Shown here: positions 22,624 to 35,900 of the stretch, in pieces
Position numbering within the stretch: the stretch's first letter is position 1
Layout of the letters: every line of letters begins with the position of its first letter
Assembly: GCA_029931535.1 (NCBI GenBank)
Contig: JAQPZY010001521.1
Coordinates: 1,685,001 to 1,749,000, forward strand
DNA length: 64,000 nt
Origin: Margaritifera margaritifera
Lineage: Eukaryota > Mollusca > Bivalvia > Unionida > Margaritiferidae
Direction: 5' to 3'
Made by a program: the position numbers and the translations under genes
Notes under the pieces: generated by a model
Told to the model about the DNA's origin: nothing
Databases searched by the model: none
Seen by the model: only the letters and a program-made list of their open reading frames with translations

Positions 22624-22790
22624 GATGGTGGTTGTTGGTTTTTAACGCCAACTTTTAACACATTATTGGCTTCATCATGCTGAGGAAATGGGAGCTAAGG
22701 GCATTTCTCAAGAGTACCGTTGGCTGGTATCGAACTCGCGACCACTGGATTACGAGTCCGACGCTCTACCATAGAGCTACTGCGGCTCCT
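22624..22790 (-). mobile_element. tRNA-derived SINE, family B, copy 1
   Basis: On the minus strand: AGGAGCCGCAGTAGCTCTAT, an A box and anticodon-like loop with CGT, B box GGTCGCGAGTTCGATACC, then the tail GTTGGCGTTAAAAACCAACA. The tail is shared in outline with family A, while the head is different. Confidence 0.75.
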
Positions 22791-22799
22791 ATACAGGAT

Positions 22800-25631
22800 G
22801 GATAGAAAAGAGGAAGAGATGAAGAAACTAGAAGAACTTAAACTTATGTATATGCATGAACAACATATCCTGAAAGAAAATAATCAACATTTTAAAGAAA
22901 TGTCAAAAAAGAAAGTGTAAAGTAATAAATATATAACAATACTATCTTGACTAATGGGAATATGCTTAGGTGCGCAAAACAAAATATTTATGATTGATTA
23001 AAAAATTTAATATTAAAATATTCAAAGTTTTTTTCAAATTTGTAAATAAAACTTTATTCTAAAATTAATTTAGTATCAGCTAGGTCCATTTTTTAACAAA
23101 AATGTCACTCTCGATTAAACTCTGAGATGAACAAAACCAAAAGTGTCATATTAATATGGAGGAAACAATTTTGAGTTTCTAGTAATTGTAAAAAAAGAAA
23201 TTTTAAAAAATCTGATTATACTTTAGGCCAACAATCCATATTCAAGTTGAAACTTTCATTGCACTTCTTTTCACTAGTTGGTCTCACAGCTTTTATTGTT
23301 ACGAAAAACAATATCTAATTGGAAAAAGAGATAAACTGTCTGACATTTGTAGTTATATCTAATATTTAACTTTTACATAAGAACTTTACACATTGAATTA
23401 TACCTTGGAAGGCAAGAAAATTTGCATTATTACCATAGTTAGCTTTAAAACCATAAAAATCAAAAATAGTTTCCTGATCTGCAAGCATATAATCAATATA
23501 AATAGCATTATGTACAAACCATTTCTTATAGAAACATGGTACGCTGTTAACCCCTATAAATTAGTTTATCCATAAATTTGTTTTCAGAAGATCTTCTCCT
23601 GTCCGGGGTATATTTTGTTCCTATCAACAATTTCCAATACAATAAAACATGAAGCCAAAAAGCATTTTTTATTTTTTTTTTTTTTTTTTTTTTTTGGGGG
23701 GGGGGGGATAATTTCATCACATTTTCATCTCTTAATAGAAATTAGTATTTAATCTCGTATATTTCATATTCAAACAAATTTTAAAAAATTATATTGGATT
23801 GAAGAACTTTACATACCCATATTATTTTCAAAAGCTCAATATCTACCATCGCCAAGCCACCTTAAGAAAAGTTGAAAACAAAACATCTCTATTAACTTTG
23901 TCCACTATTGATTGCTATATTAAGATGAAAAGTAATTTATTTAATTTCCTGATAAAATTTGTGTTTTAGAACAGCAAATGTTATAACTAATACGTGGATA
24001 GTACTTATGAAAATGTGATCTTTGACCCCCAACCACTCCTCCTCCTCCGCTGCATCGAGGTTACATGAGGATAGTACTTATGAACATATTACCTTGGACC
24101 CCCACCCTCCTCCTATGCTGCATCCAGGAACTGAAATCATCGTTGTCATCTACTCATTCTCGTGAAATATCATACCAAAAACGACCATCATCCCTCAATC
24201 AGTGTAAATAGAATTCAAGTTTCAAGGAAACTAAATGACAGAAGGATATGCCAAATTATAATTTATCCGCAAAGGTACGCATATAAAACAAGTATTTTTA
24301 ATGTAATTATGACTGATTGTCGCTAACATTGTAAGTTCCAAAATTTCCATGCATTTTAAAAGGCATTCAACATATTGCATGCCAACCGTTTCGCAAATTT
24401 ACGTGGTTCAATGTTGCAAATTGTGAGACAGAGTCACTGACTTCAACCTTCAATCTTAAAAAATAATGATTGCCCATTTCAATCTATAGATAATATTTAT
24501 CATAATGTCCCTAAGTGCGCCATAAAACCTGTTTATCTCAAATTGTCATTAATATGCATTTGTGGGCAATTTTTGTCTTCTTTGCGATTGATACTCAGGG
24601 GGAGAGATAGGTGGCATAACCTATTGGGTGTGAAGGATCATCACCGATTGTCACTGAAAACGTCACTTAGATAATAAACGTTTCCTATCAATTAGCTATC
24701 ATTACTTTTTTTAATTGACATATTGATAATACTGAAATTGACAATACTTAGTAAACGTTTCCTATCAATTAGTTATTATTAAGTTTTGAAACTGACAATC
24801 CCCAATCGGGGGAGTGGGAGAGGAGTGGAATAAGCAACGTAGGAGTGATATATACTTTGATGTCAATTATTGAGTAAAGTTTAAGGCTCCAAATCTTTAT
24901 ATAGAGACGGATCATACGTCAAGTTTATACAACAGCTCCATTCTTTCACCAAAAGTAGATCTAATCTAGAAATATGCAAAGAAGAAACCACCATGGTGTC
25001 TTTACAGGACTTTCATAATATCAGGTAAATTACAAATCACAAATGCACAAGGAACATCTACTGATATAAATGTACAGTTACGTTGTATTGTTTAAATGAA
25101 TACTTAATAATTCAAATAGCAATAATTAATAATGTTAAATGTTATATAAGCAAACAGGGTGATAGCACATTACACTAATGTGCAAATATTTCCCTGCAGT
25201 AATAATGACATAAAACTGTTCGGCTGTGCATTCTTTGAAACAAGTGACAAGTAAACATCCAGGTGGTTCCAGTTCCCAGAATTATAACATTGCGGAGGGA
25301 AGTCTTCAGAACTTTTCTCGTTCTTTTCGAGTGTGAAGCGACGAGTGTGTAATTCCTACCCCCACCTCCGGCCCAACAGTTTGCTCACAGTGTTTTCACA
25401 CTCCAAGGAAGAGGGAGTTTTATTTGATTTAGGACATTATTCCAATGCATATAAGAACCTTTTGCAATGCTGGTGGCGGTGATCATTATGAACAACTTTC
25501 TCTTAAACACACTATGCTAGATTTCTAGTGCAAAGAGTTTCGTTGACTAGAAGCGAAAAAATCCTAAGTATAATTTGAAATATATAGTGGTTTTGTAATT
25601 TTATGATTTGAATCGATATGTTTGATGTAAG

Positions 25632-25685
<54 letters not shown>

Positions 25686-26350
25686 TTGGGGATGTTTTTT
25701 TAAGCCCTAATTTCTCAATTTCATTTTAACATTCCATATATTTGATGCCGTTGCAAAAGGTCCCTGATGCATTGAGGAACAAAATGTCCGAAATCCACCT
25801 TTATCCAAAATTTGCTGCATGTTAGATCGTTAGGGGAGAGCTAAAGAATTTATAAACTAGCAACTGTGCTCCAAGAATCAGATCAATTTCGATAGCCTCT
25901 AAAAAAAATCTGGTTTTATCTGAGTGGAAGTAAGTACGAGTATGGAGTTGGGATCGAGAAGTAACCCTTTTTATTAAGTATCCCATCCCCGTGAACATGG
26001 GCCGTAACCTAAACCGTAATTTCTGCAAAACAGTGGCACCAAAAAAAAAAAAAGGAGAAATTACGGTTTAGTATTATATTTATTTTTAATTACATATGGG
26101 GGACACCATAATCTTTTCAGTACTTAGGGCCTCTAAAGGTCTTAATCCGGCCCTGTATGCACCAGTGGGCGAGCAATGGAGTTAGACGTATTCATATTAG
26201 TAGTACTATTGTAACAGTGCATTATCATCCTCTACAACCTTCCCGAGGACAATAGATACAAAGATTAAAGTGTTTTTGTGACTAATAACCCTTCATTTAA
26301 TTTCGGATTGGATGTAACAACTTGTATTAAAAGGAATTAATTTCAACACA
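22800..26350. other. Non-coding, minor repeats only
   Basis: AT-rich. Holds a T-run/G-run junction at 23668-23707, a two-copy ~65-bp tandem repeat at about 23994-24128, a two-copy repeat of GTTTCCTATCAATTAG near 24685 and 24750, and a (GT)n run at 25634-25682. The 22797-22920 frame (MDRKEEEMKKLEELKLMYMH) could be a coiled-coil exon fragment but has no support. Confidence 0.5.
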
Positions 26351-26415
26351 ATGTCAGCTTATAATGAACATCGCTGTACCTCATCTTGCACAAATGAAAA
26401 GAAGCACAAATTACT

Positions 26416-26420
<5 letters not shown>

Positions 26421-26474
<54 letters not shown>
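26421..26474. repeat. (AT)n microsatellite
   Basis: About 26 units, abutting a perfect 60-bp palindrome. Confidence 0.97.
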
Positions 26475-26475
<1 letters not shown>

Positions 26476-26535
26476 ACATTTTTAAAAGTATAGCTTTTCC
26501 ATATATATATGGAAAAGCTATACTTTTAAAAATGT
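26476..26535. repeat. 60-bp perfect palindrome
   Basis: Thirty-base arms without spacer; left arm begins ACATTTTTAAAAGTATAGCT. It could extrude as a cruciform, or be a fold-back artefact of sequencing or assembly next to the AT run. Confidence 0.9.
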
Positions 26536-27904
26536 AAATGGTGCTTCTGGTTGTCTTTCTGTCAGTTGAGAAATAACACTCGAATGATTGTTATAGTAAA
26601 AGTACACACAAATCAAATCGTTCACATACAGATGACACGCGTTAAGTAAGAAAGTTTATAATCCATATATCAGAAACAGTCACGCGATATCGACCGTCTG
26701 ATATCGTTCGTTAGATTTCGCATTCAATGCGTGGGCGCAAAAATGTTCGACTCTAGATAGCATCTGTGACAGATATACAGCATGGTAAATTCCAATATAT
26801 TGTAGCAATTTCATATCTGCAATTACCGGATGAATTTTAGACTTGTAACCTCGATATTGTTAGATAATTGTTAAAGTTTTTTTGAGAACCAGAAAACATT
26901 AAAATGCGTCATTCTAGATATAAAAATAATTCATTTAGTTAGTGTGACGATCATTTTAAAAGATAACAGTTGCATCAATATTTTGGTAAACAGAAACCAC
27001 ATTTTAAATTCGCTCTAGCATATGACCAGTATATATAGATAAACAGAAAATATAAGGCATCCAACATCTACGATATTTTACGCATGTGATAAACGCGCAA
27101 AATTATGAGGAATGTATGGATTATATTAGGAAACAAGGAAGTAAGCAATCCTGAACAGTAGTCGAATGTGATCATTGCCTTTGTTCAAAACGAACATTTT
27201 AAACTTAAGTTGACAAAAAAGAAAACGTAGGCGTATGAATAAAGATTTTTCTGTTGCAATTTTAGAGTTTTAGACTGGGTGAATGATTCTGTAAAGTTCT
27301 AAATCTGCAGTGTTGGAGGGAATTCTCAAATAGCAATAATTAATACGTAATATGCATCTTTATTACTAGACAGAAATGCCCTTGGATTATTGTATTAAAA
27401 ACCAACTGGAGATAAACTTGCTTGCTTAACGATGACATGTGCGACAGTTCAAGAATTGGCATCAATTGGAGCGTTGCTATACAATACAAATGCCCAGTTT
27501 GTTGCATACAATGTGCAGGTACAAAATAGTATGGACTATGATAAAATGGTATAGTTAAACTGCTTGAGTCAATGTACTAAAACTTTATATGATCTGGATA
27601 CTTGGACGTATCGTAGACATAGCCGTCGAGAAAATTGAAGATTTTTCTTGACCGAAGACAAGTTGTATGTCAGAAAATCAACCAACCAATCATTATTCAG
27701 GAGATTAAGGTAGTTCGAGTGCCTCTTCATATAAATAATCTGTTAGTTTCATTTGCAAGACATTTGTGGGATTATATGGTACAGGTCTACATATGTTAAC
27801 AAATTTATCACAAGCCTGTCGTTTAACAATTAACACTTATGACACCTTTCATCGTAAAGACATCAGGGAAGGCAAGCCAACAGACAAATCAATGGTGCGA
27901 GATG

Positions 27905-27960
27905 ATTGGGCGTTCCCATATTTAAAGCCGTCCGCGTGCTGTTTTCAGCAGTTCATTGTC
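27905..27960 (+). promoter_or_regulatory. Candidate cdc25 promoter
   Basis: An inverted CCAAT box (ATTGG, 27905-27909) lies 10 bp upstream of a TATA-like TATTTAAAG (27919-27927). Cell-cycle genes often use CCAAT boxes. It is about 0.7 kb upstream of the first candidate coding exon. Short motifs of this kind arise by chance in AT-rich DNA. Confidence 0.2.
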
Positions 27961-28619
27961 ATCACTCGTCGGTTAGGAACATAGGGAATATTGGTCGCAT
28001 TAATTGACAATTCTTCTATCCACATCGTTTTAAATAGAGTTTAAACAAGAATCAAACTTAAACCTTAATGCGCACTTTTTAAGTTTGTTGCTTAGCGGAT
28101 TTGTATTGTGTGCAATTTGACGCTTTTGTCTCAGTCAAAAGTCTCCAGCTATCGATTTAAACTGTGCTATATTAAACAGTTAATACCAAACTATCGAAGT
28201 GAAAGTAACTGTCACAAAGCCTACTTTAAATCTCATTGCGCACAGAAGTGCATACCAGTTAATCGCTAATATTATAAATCGTGAAATGAAAACTCGAAGG
28301 TGAACAGTATAATGCGAATGCACTGTGCTATTCAACATGTGATTGGGTTGAGAAGAAAATAATGCTATAATAAATTGCTTTCAAATTCTGTACTACGTAT
28401 TTATTTATTATATACTATGAAAATGATGTTTTTATAATTATTATTATTAGTAGTAGTAGTTGAAGCAGTATTAGTATTATTAGTATTGTCGTCCTGTTCG
28501 TCACCATCAACATTATCTACTCGTCTTAGTATTTCAAACTACTGGTTATTGTCTCTATCAAATGATAATTGTTCAGTTGCCTGTAAAACATCCTAATGTT
28601 ATTTATTTTTTCTTTTCAG

Positions 28620-28650
28620 ACTTCAGCTGGGTTCAGAGATGGATGATTTT
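28620..28650 (+). CDS. Candidate first coding exon of cdc25
   Basis: A pyrimidine-rich tract and CAG at 28617-28619 precede a 31-base exon ending before GTAAGG. It contains ATG at 28639 followed by GATGATTTT, giving MDDF in phase 0, which joins in frame to the exon at 30715. A start here would give a shorter N-terminus than usual for CDC25; the true 5' exons could lie elsewhere. Confidence 0.3.
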
Positions 28651-29411
28651 GTAAGGACGCATTACTGTTTCTACTACTACTACTGCTACTGTCTACGACT
28701 ACCACTACTACTAAAACTAGTATTGTTGATGCTGCGGCTACTAATACTACTATTACTGCTGCTGCTATTACAACTTTTGCTATTACAACCTCTACGTTGT
28801 TCCATTTATTATTTTTTTATTTTTTTATTTTGGAAATGCTTATTACTATATTTTTTGTACTACCCCAAACAGATGGGGGTGACGACGTTGGGCAGCCTTG
28901 GACTCATCACTTGACAATAATTGTTAATGAGTTATAATTAGCAACGCAAACACACACACACACACACACACACACTATATATATATATGAAAGAAAGACA
29001 GAAAAAAGAGATTTTTTTTGTTAAAAATTAGAAGAGGAAGTACCAATAGAAAGATTGTAATAGAACAGCAATACTATTTACCATATATATCATTTTTTTT
29101 AACGTTGTGTTGATACCTCTATTAAGAATAACCATTCATTCATACACAATTAATGGTTTCCATTCTCTCCATTGATTCTCAACATCTTATCACGCACACA
29201 AGTGGCATATTTTTCAATATTATAATAGCATCAAATAAATTCCCAAAAATCGATTTACACTCAAATTTTTAGATTTTATTTTTGTACGTAAATACAACAT
29301 TTTGATATAAGTGCTAAATATTTAAGTGGAATATAAATACTCTTGTCCAAAATTTATTTTACAAAATAAAATCGTCTTTAAGTCTAATACCATAATAGTT
29401 TCAACTTTTTG

Positions 29412-29608
29412 AGCAAATCTAAGTCATTACTTTCCAAAATAGCTGTACTCTGTCACATTTGCAAATCTAAGTCATTACTTTCCAAAATAGCTGTACTCTG
29501 TCACATTTGCAAATCTAAGTCATTACTTTCCAAAATAGCTGTACTCTATCACATTTGCAAATCTAAGTCATTACTTTCCAAAATAGCTTTACTCTGTCAC
29601 ATTTGCAA
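29412..29608. repeat. 48-bp tandem repeat, four copies
   Basis: Unit begins GCAAATCTAAGTCATTACTT. The copies differ by only one to two bases, indicating recent amplification. The open frame across it (KSKSLLSKIAVLCHIC) is a consequence of the 48-bp period. Confidence 0.93.
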
Positions 29609-30645
29609 AACAAGTACTGCATGGAAACCATTTAATAGAATTAGAAAAGGAGGAGTTTTCATTATCAATCAAACTATTTGGTAAGAAAGACTTTATTGTC
29701 AGAATTATATATGTAATTCTAAGCTGAAAACGAAGAAGCTTAGTATTTTCAGTAACTTAATTAGTTTTAGTGAAAATTATCTGCCATTCATTTACATGAA
29801 TATTTAAACACCGTATACTTTCCCATTTTGTCTCACTCCTCTCTCTGCCTTAAGTATAGTTTTTAACTTATAAAGAATATAAAGTTTTCAGAGAGGATAG
29901 CTTGAAAATGTGTAAAGTTTGTGTTTTATTCTAATTGCATTAACAATTCCCTGATACATTAAATAATTTGTATTGATATTATAGCTGTCTGTAACGAATT
30001 CAAAATCCATAAATATGCCATCCTCATCAATTAAATCACAATTACAGTTCACATTCCTATATTTTCATCCCCTATAAAATATTAGCGCATTATTCAGTTG
30101 TATTTCTCCTTTCACGTATATGTTAGCGGACAATATATCTTTTTTCTCAGTAGACGTACTTATATACTTATATAGCAAATGGTTCCATACTTTCAATACA
30201 TCCACCCAAAAAGTACTTCTGCTTGTCATTCTCAAATTTTAAATATACTTATTGCCAAACTCTGTTCATGAATTTCTTATGCATATTGGTTTTTTTTCTT
30301 CTCAAAATTATGACAAATTTTAAAAATCCATGTAATTTTCAATGCCATGAAAAATTTACAAACGTCAATAATTTTTATACCACATAAAGGAATATCTTGT
30401 AGGTTTACCCCTTTAATTGTGTCTCACCTTTTGTTCCAAATGAATTCACAAAATAATAAAATGAATTTGTGTATTATCTGATTTAACTAGTACCAATACT
30501 ACTACTAATACTACCTCCATACTACTACTACTACTACTACTACCACAGGACCAAGTGTCACGCAGTGGGAAGCTGTTGTCAATAATTATCAACAATGTAA
30601 GATACAGTTTACGTAATGGATAAGTTATGGTTCGTGATATCTTCT

Positions 30646-30650
30646 GTTGC

Positions 30651-30710
<60 letters not shown>
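30646..30710. repeat. (ATT)n microsatellite at a splice acceptor
   Basis: About 21 ATT units end four bases before the acceptor AG of the exon at 30715. The duplicate copy has the same repeat at 52430-52492 in the same position. Confidence 0.95.
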
Positions 30711-30711
<1 letters not shown>

Positions 30712-30714
30712 CAG

Positions 30715-30849
30715 ATACCAGGCCATAGTATCACGCCCGGGAAGTGGGTAGCAGTTGATCATACAGGTTCTTATCAAAACAAGGGCCTATATTCCATCAA
30801 CACATCTACTCAGGACGAGGATTCAGGTCTTGGAATGGATATAGATCAG
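30715..30849 (+). CDS. cdc25: cdc25 exon, N-terminal regulatory region
   Basis: Forty-five codons, phase 0 at both ends, ending before [18 protein letters not shown] matches the DSGxxMD-type motif of CDC25 N-termini. The acceptor is embedded in the (ATT)n repeat. A degraded copy is at 52496-52564. Confidence 0.75.
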
Positions 30850-32861
30850 GTAAACAGCTGGTCAGCAATAAATCTACAGTAGAAACTCGATTATCGAAAG
30901 AGCTGAATACAAGTATAAGTACCATTACTTGGACATTATACTTAATAATTATTCAGGCGTTATATTGTTTTATTTACAATATTTTTATGTAAAGAGAAAA
31001 GTAATGTTTCCATACATACAAATATATTTTTCATTTATTTCAATATTTAGGTATATTATTTACGTGTCTGTAGTTATTTAATGCAAAAACAAATTCATGG
31101 TCAATATTTTCTTCAAGCAGAAATTGAAACGTTATTCCGAGTTTATTTAAATAGAGTTTATGAGATATAATAAGATGAATAAGAAAGTTATTTTTTCTTC
31201 CTTTCAGTCAATCACAATTCTCATGCTCCAACTACTGAAATAACGTAATAGTGTTCAATTTTTTGCTGTTTGTGAATCTGAATATACTTTTTCTTTCAGG
31301 AATGTCACCTGGCCACATCCCAGCTCGGTACTCCTATACGTAAGAAGAATATGGATGATTCGCTAATTGAGGTATGCATTATTTTCTCATTATGGCATCA
31401 CTATGCCACGTTCCTTTTATCTATATACAATACAATACAACACAATACAATACAATACAATACAATACAATACAATACAATACAATACAATACAATACAA
31501 TACAATACAATACAATACAATACAATACAATACAATACAATACAATTATTCAGTATTTCAGGCCACCGGGGCATAATACATATAAAAGAGCATAATATAA
31601 CGTTGGAACAGAGCGCACACATATACAGCCAGTAATATAACTGCATATATGTATTAGATCATAGTACACATTATAAACTTTCTCTTTTTATCGTGCATAA
31701 AAGTAACTAGACTAGTCAAGGTACTAGGATTAATAGAGGACGTACAATTTTTAAAAAAAATAAGGAATGATTTGTTATTAAGCCATCTTTCATATAAATA
31801 CTTTTCTCTGAGATCCTCGTATGTGCTACATACTAAAAGAAAATGATGTTCATCTTCTACAATTCTTAAACCATTCCTTTCTCATGGATAGATTATATCA
31901 GATATATCCAAACCGTGATGTCGACCTGTTTCTATCGTTAAATTATTACTAGAACATCGAAATCTAAGAATTACGTTTTTACATTTTAGTGGAAGTCCTA
32001 CAGATAAGAACTGTTCAGGATTTAACAAATATTTAAAACATCTGTAACTTGCTTGCGTTGAACCCATAACTTCAATATGCCATTTTTTTATCATACAATC
32101 TTTAACTCCTTGCTGAAATATCTTTATAAACAAAATAATTATCTCTAACACTTTGCTCAATCCATACAAAAACAAACCCATAGCACTTGTATCATGTAGG
32201 GAGAGAGCTAATTTAAGTTATTAGAACTTGTGCCCAATCCCATTGTATCATGTAGGGAGAGAGCTCATTTAAGTTGTTAGAACTTGTGCCCAATCCCATT
32301 GTATCATGTTTTGACAATAAAATATGTTTAAACCAATAAACCAAACCCATATGAATATAGTCATTTCTTCACGCGTGTTGCCCATGTACTACGATTATTT
32401 TCATCAAGATGCTTTAACATTATATAACAATTATAGGAATACCTGTTTTGATCCATGTGAATAAAACGTAGCCAACATTTAATACACCGTGTATAATAGG
32501 TAACACATAGTGAGTATCTGCCACATCCTCCAACTGTATACGCATTATTCGTTGTTGATGAGAGTTTAAGATATCAATTAAAAACTTGTGTTGTACTTTT
32601 TCTATTACTTCTGAATATTTCTAGCCACAGACTTCTGAACCATAGCACAAAATTGGTTTAACCATGTTATCAAACGGTTGCAAGACATAATAACTACTAA
32701 AGCCTCCAAACTTACGCTGATATCTAAATATACATTAAATATATTTTTAGTGTGGGCAGTCCATGTTTGCTTAGTTGTAATCCATATCAGTTTGGGGGTA
32801 AAAATTAAACCCATATATGTATACAAGAAGACATATTGAAGCAACTGACGTCTAAAATACC

Positions 32862-32939
<78 letters not shown>

Positions 32940-35900
32940 ATTCCACCATTCCTAAAAACAAGTCATTTTGTTTTATCTAGATTGATGTTCATACCTGAAT
33001 TTTGACAACGTTCATCTAGACTGTCTATTTGTTTCTGTAATAAAATCACTGTTTCGGCACATTTTGCAACATCATCGGAATGCAAAATAGCAAATATGTT
33101 CTCTGTGTTTTCATTTATAAAGATGCCATGAGGACATTTTACACGTATCGCTTCAAAAAGATCAATAATGAATAAGGAGAATAAAATTGGACTAAGAACA
33201 CAACCATGTCTCGCACCTAATTGACAGGAAAAATGATCTGTTAAACCTTTAGAAGTTTTAACACATTATTTCAAACTAGCATGCATTGATTTAAGTATAT
33301 ACACGAATTTACCATTAATATCTTTTCTTGATAATGAAACCCAGAGTTTCATATGAGATATAGCATCAAAAGCGTTAGAAAAATCAACAAATAAACAATA
33401 AAATCTACCACACTTCTTTGACAAATACTTCTGTACAATTGATTGTAGAGTAAGTATATTGTCTACTGTGAAATATCTTTGCAAAAAAATGCTTGTGACT
33501 CATGAAAAATAGTATTCTCATCAGACCATATACTTAGTCTGATATTCAATTCTTTTAATTTTTTTTTACACAATTCAATTGTTAATGAAATACTTCTGTT
33601 ATTGTTGGGATCCTGAACTGAGCCATTCTTACAGAAAAGACAAAATATGATTTTGCACCATTCCTCTGGAAATATACCAGAGTCAACCATTTTATTAAAC
33701 AGAATCAGAAAGAAGGGTGCAATATCCTTGCAAGTTTCTTTTGAGTATCGCTATTACCAAGCCGTCAGGTCCGCCATATTTCCCCGACGCAGTGCGTTTA
33801 ATACTATGTACAGTTTCTTCTATAGTAATTGGTTCGTTCAAAATTTGACAGTTATGATGATTAATTTAAATTTGCTTTCTGTATCATCACTTGCAGTAGC
33901 TTTGACATTTCCAGCAAGAAAATTCCTAATATAATCGAACCAGTCAGATCAAGTAATATGAGCAGTGTTTATCCTTATGTTAATATCTTTCCAAAACATA
34001 GCAGGGTTATTTTGTGCTTGTACAAGTCTTTCTCGCTGCTTTTGAAAACGAATATTTTTTTTGTGCCTAACTATGGTATTAAACATGCTTTTGCATTGTT
34101 GATACTTGTTTAGATCCTCTGTACGATTACTCACACGAAAAGTTCTCAACCATGTATATTTTCTGTGCTTAACACTAACTCGTCATCCCACTTGGAGATT
34201 ACTTCCCCTTTTTACCACTGCTGTTGATGTAAGTTTTATACCCTGGACTACCTCATTATACGATAGAGATACAATATAAATTGTTTCAGACATAAGAGCA
34301 AGAAAACTTTTAAAATTATCAAACAAGTCTTCTTTCATATTATCATTCCATCTAAACTTTGTCCATTCTCTCTACACACGGTTATCTTCCTTACTACCTC
34401 CACAATTATCATCGTCACCATCAATGAGGGAGAACACGTTTGCCATTTCTGCATCATTTCTATATTTAAATTTGCAATAGAGCGGAGAATGTAAAGAGTT
34501 ATCTCTATTACCTACACACAAAATCCCATACAAACTGAAATATATCAAAGGAATCAATTATGTAAATCCACTACACCAGCATCTTCATTTGCAATGCAGG
34601 TAAAGTTACCAACTGTCTCATCAAATAACCTAATATTGAACAAATGTACTGAATATTTTACAGCTAAGGTCTATCAACGAAAGTCCAAATTTATTATGTT
34701 TTGTATCTTTTGTTTTACGAGGTATATAAAAATTATCACCTTCGTAGGGTACATCGCTTTCAAATACATAAGTCAAATTATCACTTTCGTAGGGTACATC
34801 GCTTCCAAATACATGAGTCAAATTATCACCTTCGTAGGGTACATCGCTTCCAAATACATGAGTCAAATTATCACCTTCGTAGGGTACATCGCTTCCAAAT
34901 ACATGAGTCAAGTTTTCACCGAGTATGTAATCCGAAAGATTTTTAACTCCAGCGTTAAAATCCCCTGCTATAATGCATAGACAATCTAGTTAGTTTGACA
35001 CAATATCTTCAAACCTATTTGAAAAGCCTTAACACCACCATTGTCCTTCTCATTATATATAGGAAAATTCTCTGGAGCTATACACAGACCACATGATGGT
35101 ATTTTGTAGTGTGATACCAAACTCACTTGTATTTAGTTTCCAGATTTTCACACTCTTATTTTACAATTCCCCGTGATATCAGTGTTTCATAGATAAAGAC
35201 TTAAATACCACCTGAATTTCTACTTAACCTGTGTATCTTCGGTCTGATAGAAGAAAAGTGTCTATAACCATAGAGGAAATGACCAAATTCATGTTTATCA
35301 GTGCTCCAAGTTTCATACAATGAAATTATGTCAAATGATTTACAATATTTGTTTCATGTCATCGTCATTGTTATACTATTTAGACGTAGATTATTCCATG
35401 AAACAAAGGAAAGACAGTTTTCATTATTAAAAGTTTGATCACTGTCTATAAAAGACATCAATTCAGTGCTGGATGGTCCTTGTCTTCCATCCGAATCCTC
35501 ACTACGTTGATCGGTATGTTGAGTATCAGGGTCCTGCTGTTCTACATCTAAACCTTAAGCCGTCTAAGTCCAGATATTTTCTTCATTCCTCATGATATCA
35601 CTGATAGTACTGTCAGTTGGTCACGTGTATTACTGTTTGTAAACAGACCACTAGCGCAAGAACCATGCCCTCTTCCTTGCCCACGTCCACTACCCTACAC
35701 ATCCTCTGGTAACCTCCTCTTCTAGGACTATATGCGTCACCAACTTAAATGATATTATCAATATTATGGTCATATTTGTAAACTTCATTGTCAATTATCA
35801 GTTTATGATAACAAAGAACAGCGTACTTTCCTTTGTCCCGTGCAGAATTCGTCTAGGTCGAGAGCTTCAAGCGTCCGTGCTGCACGCGTTAGATTAAGTC

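Noticed and set aside
22724..22790. Threonine-type tRNA gene (CGT loop) on the minus strand
   Set aside because: The tRNA-like part is the head of a SINE with a conserved tail; no clean acceptor stem or terminator.
23668..23707. Poly-T/poly-G junction as a functional terminator or quadruplex
   Set aside because: Homopolymer runs are frequent in this window and no gene ends here; they may also be sequencing-sensitive sites.
28639..28914. 91-codon Leu/Tyr-rich frame
   Set aside because: Downstream of the GTAAGG donor it is low-complexity translation of CTA/TAC repeats in an intron.
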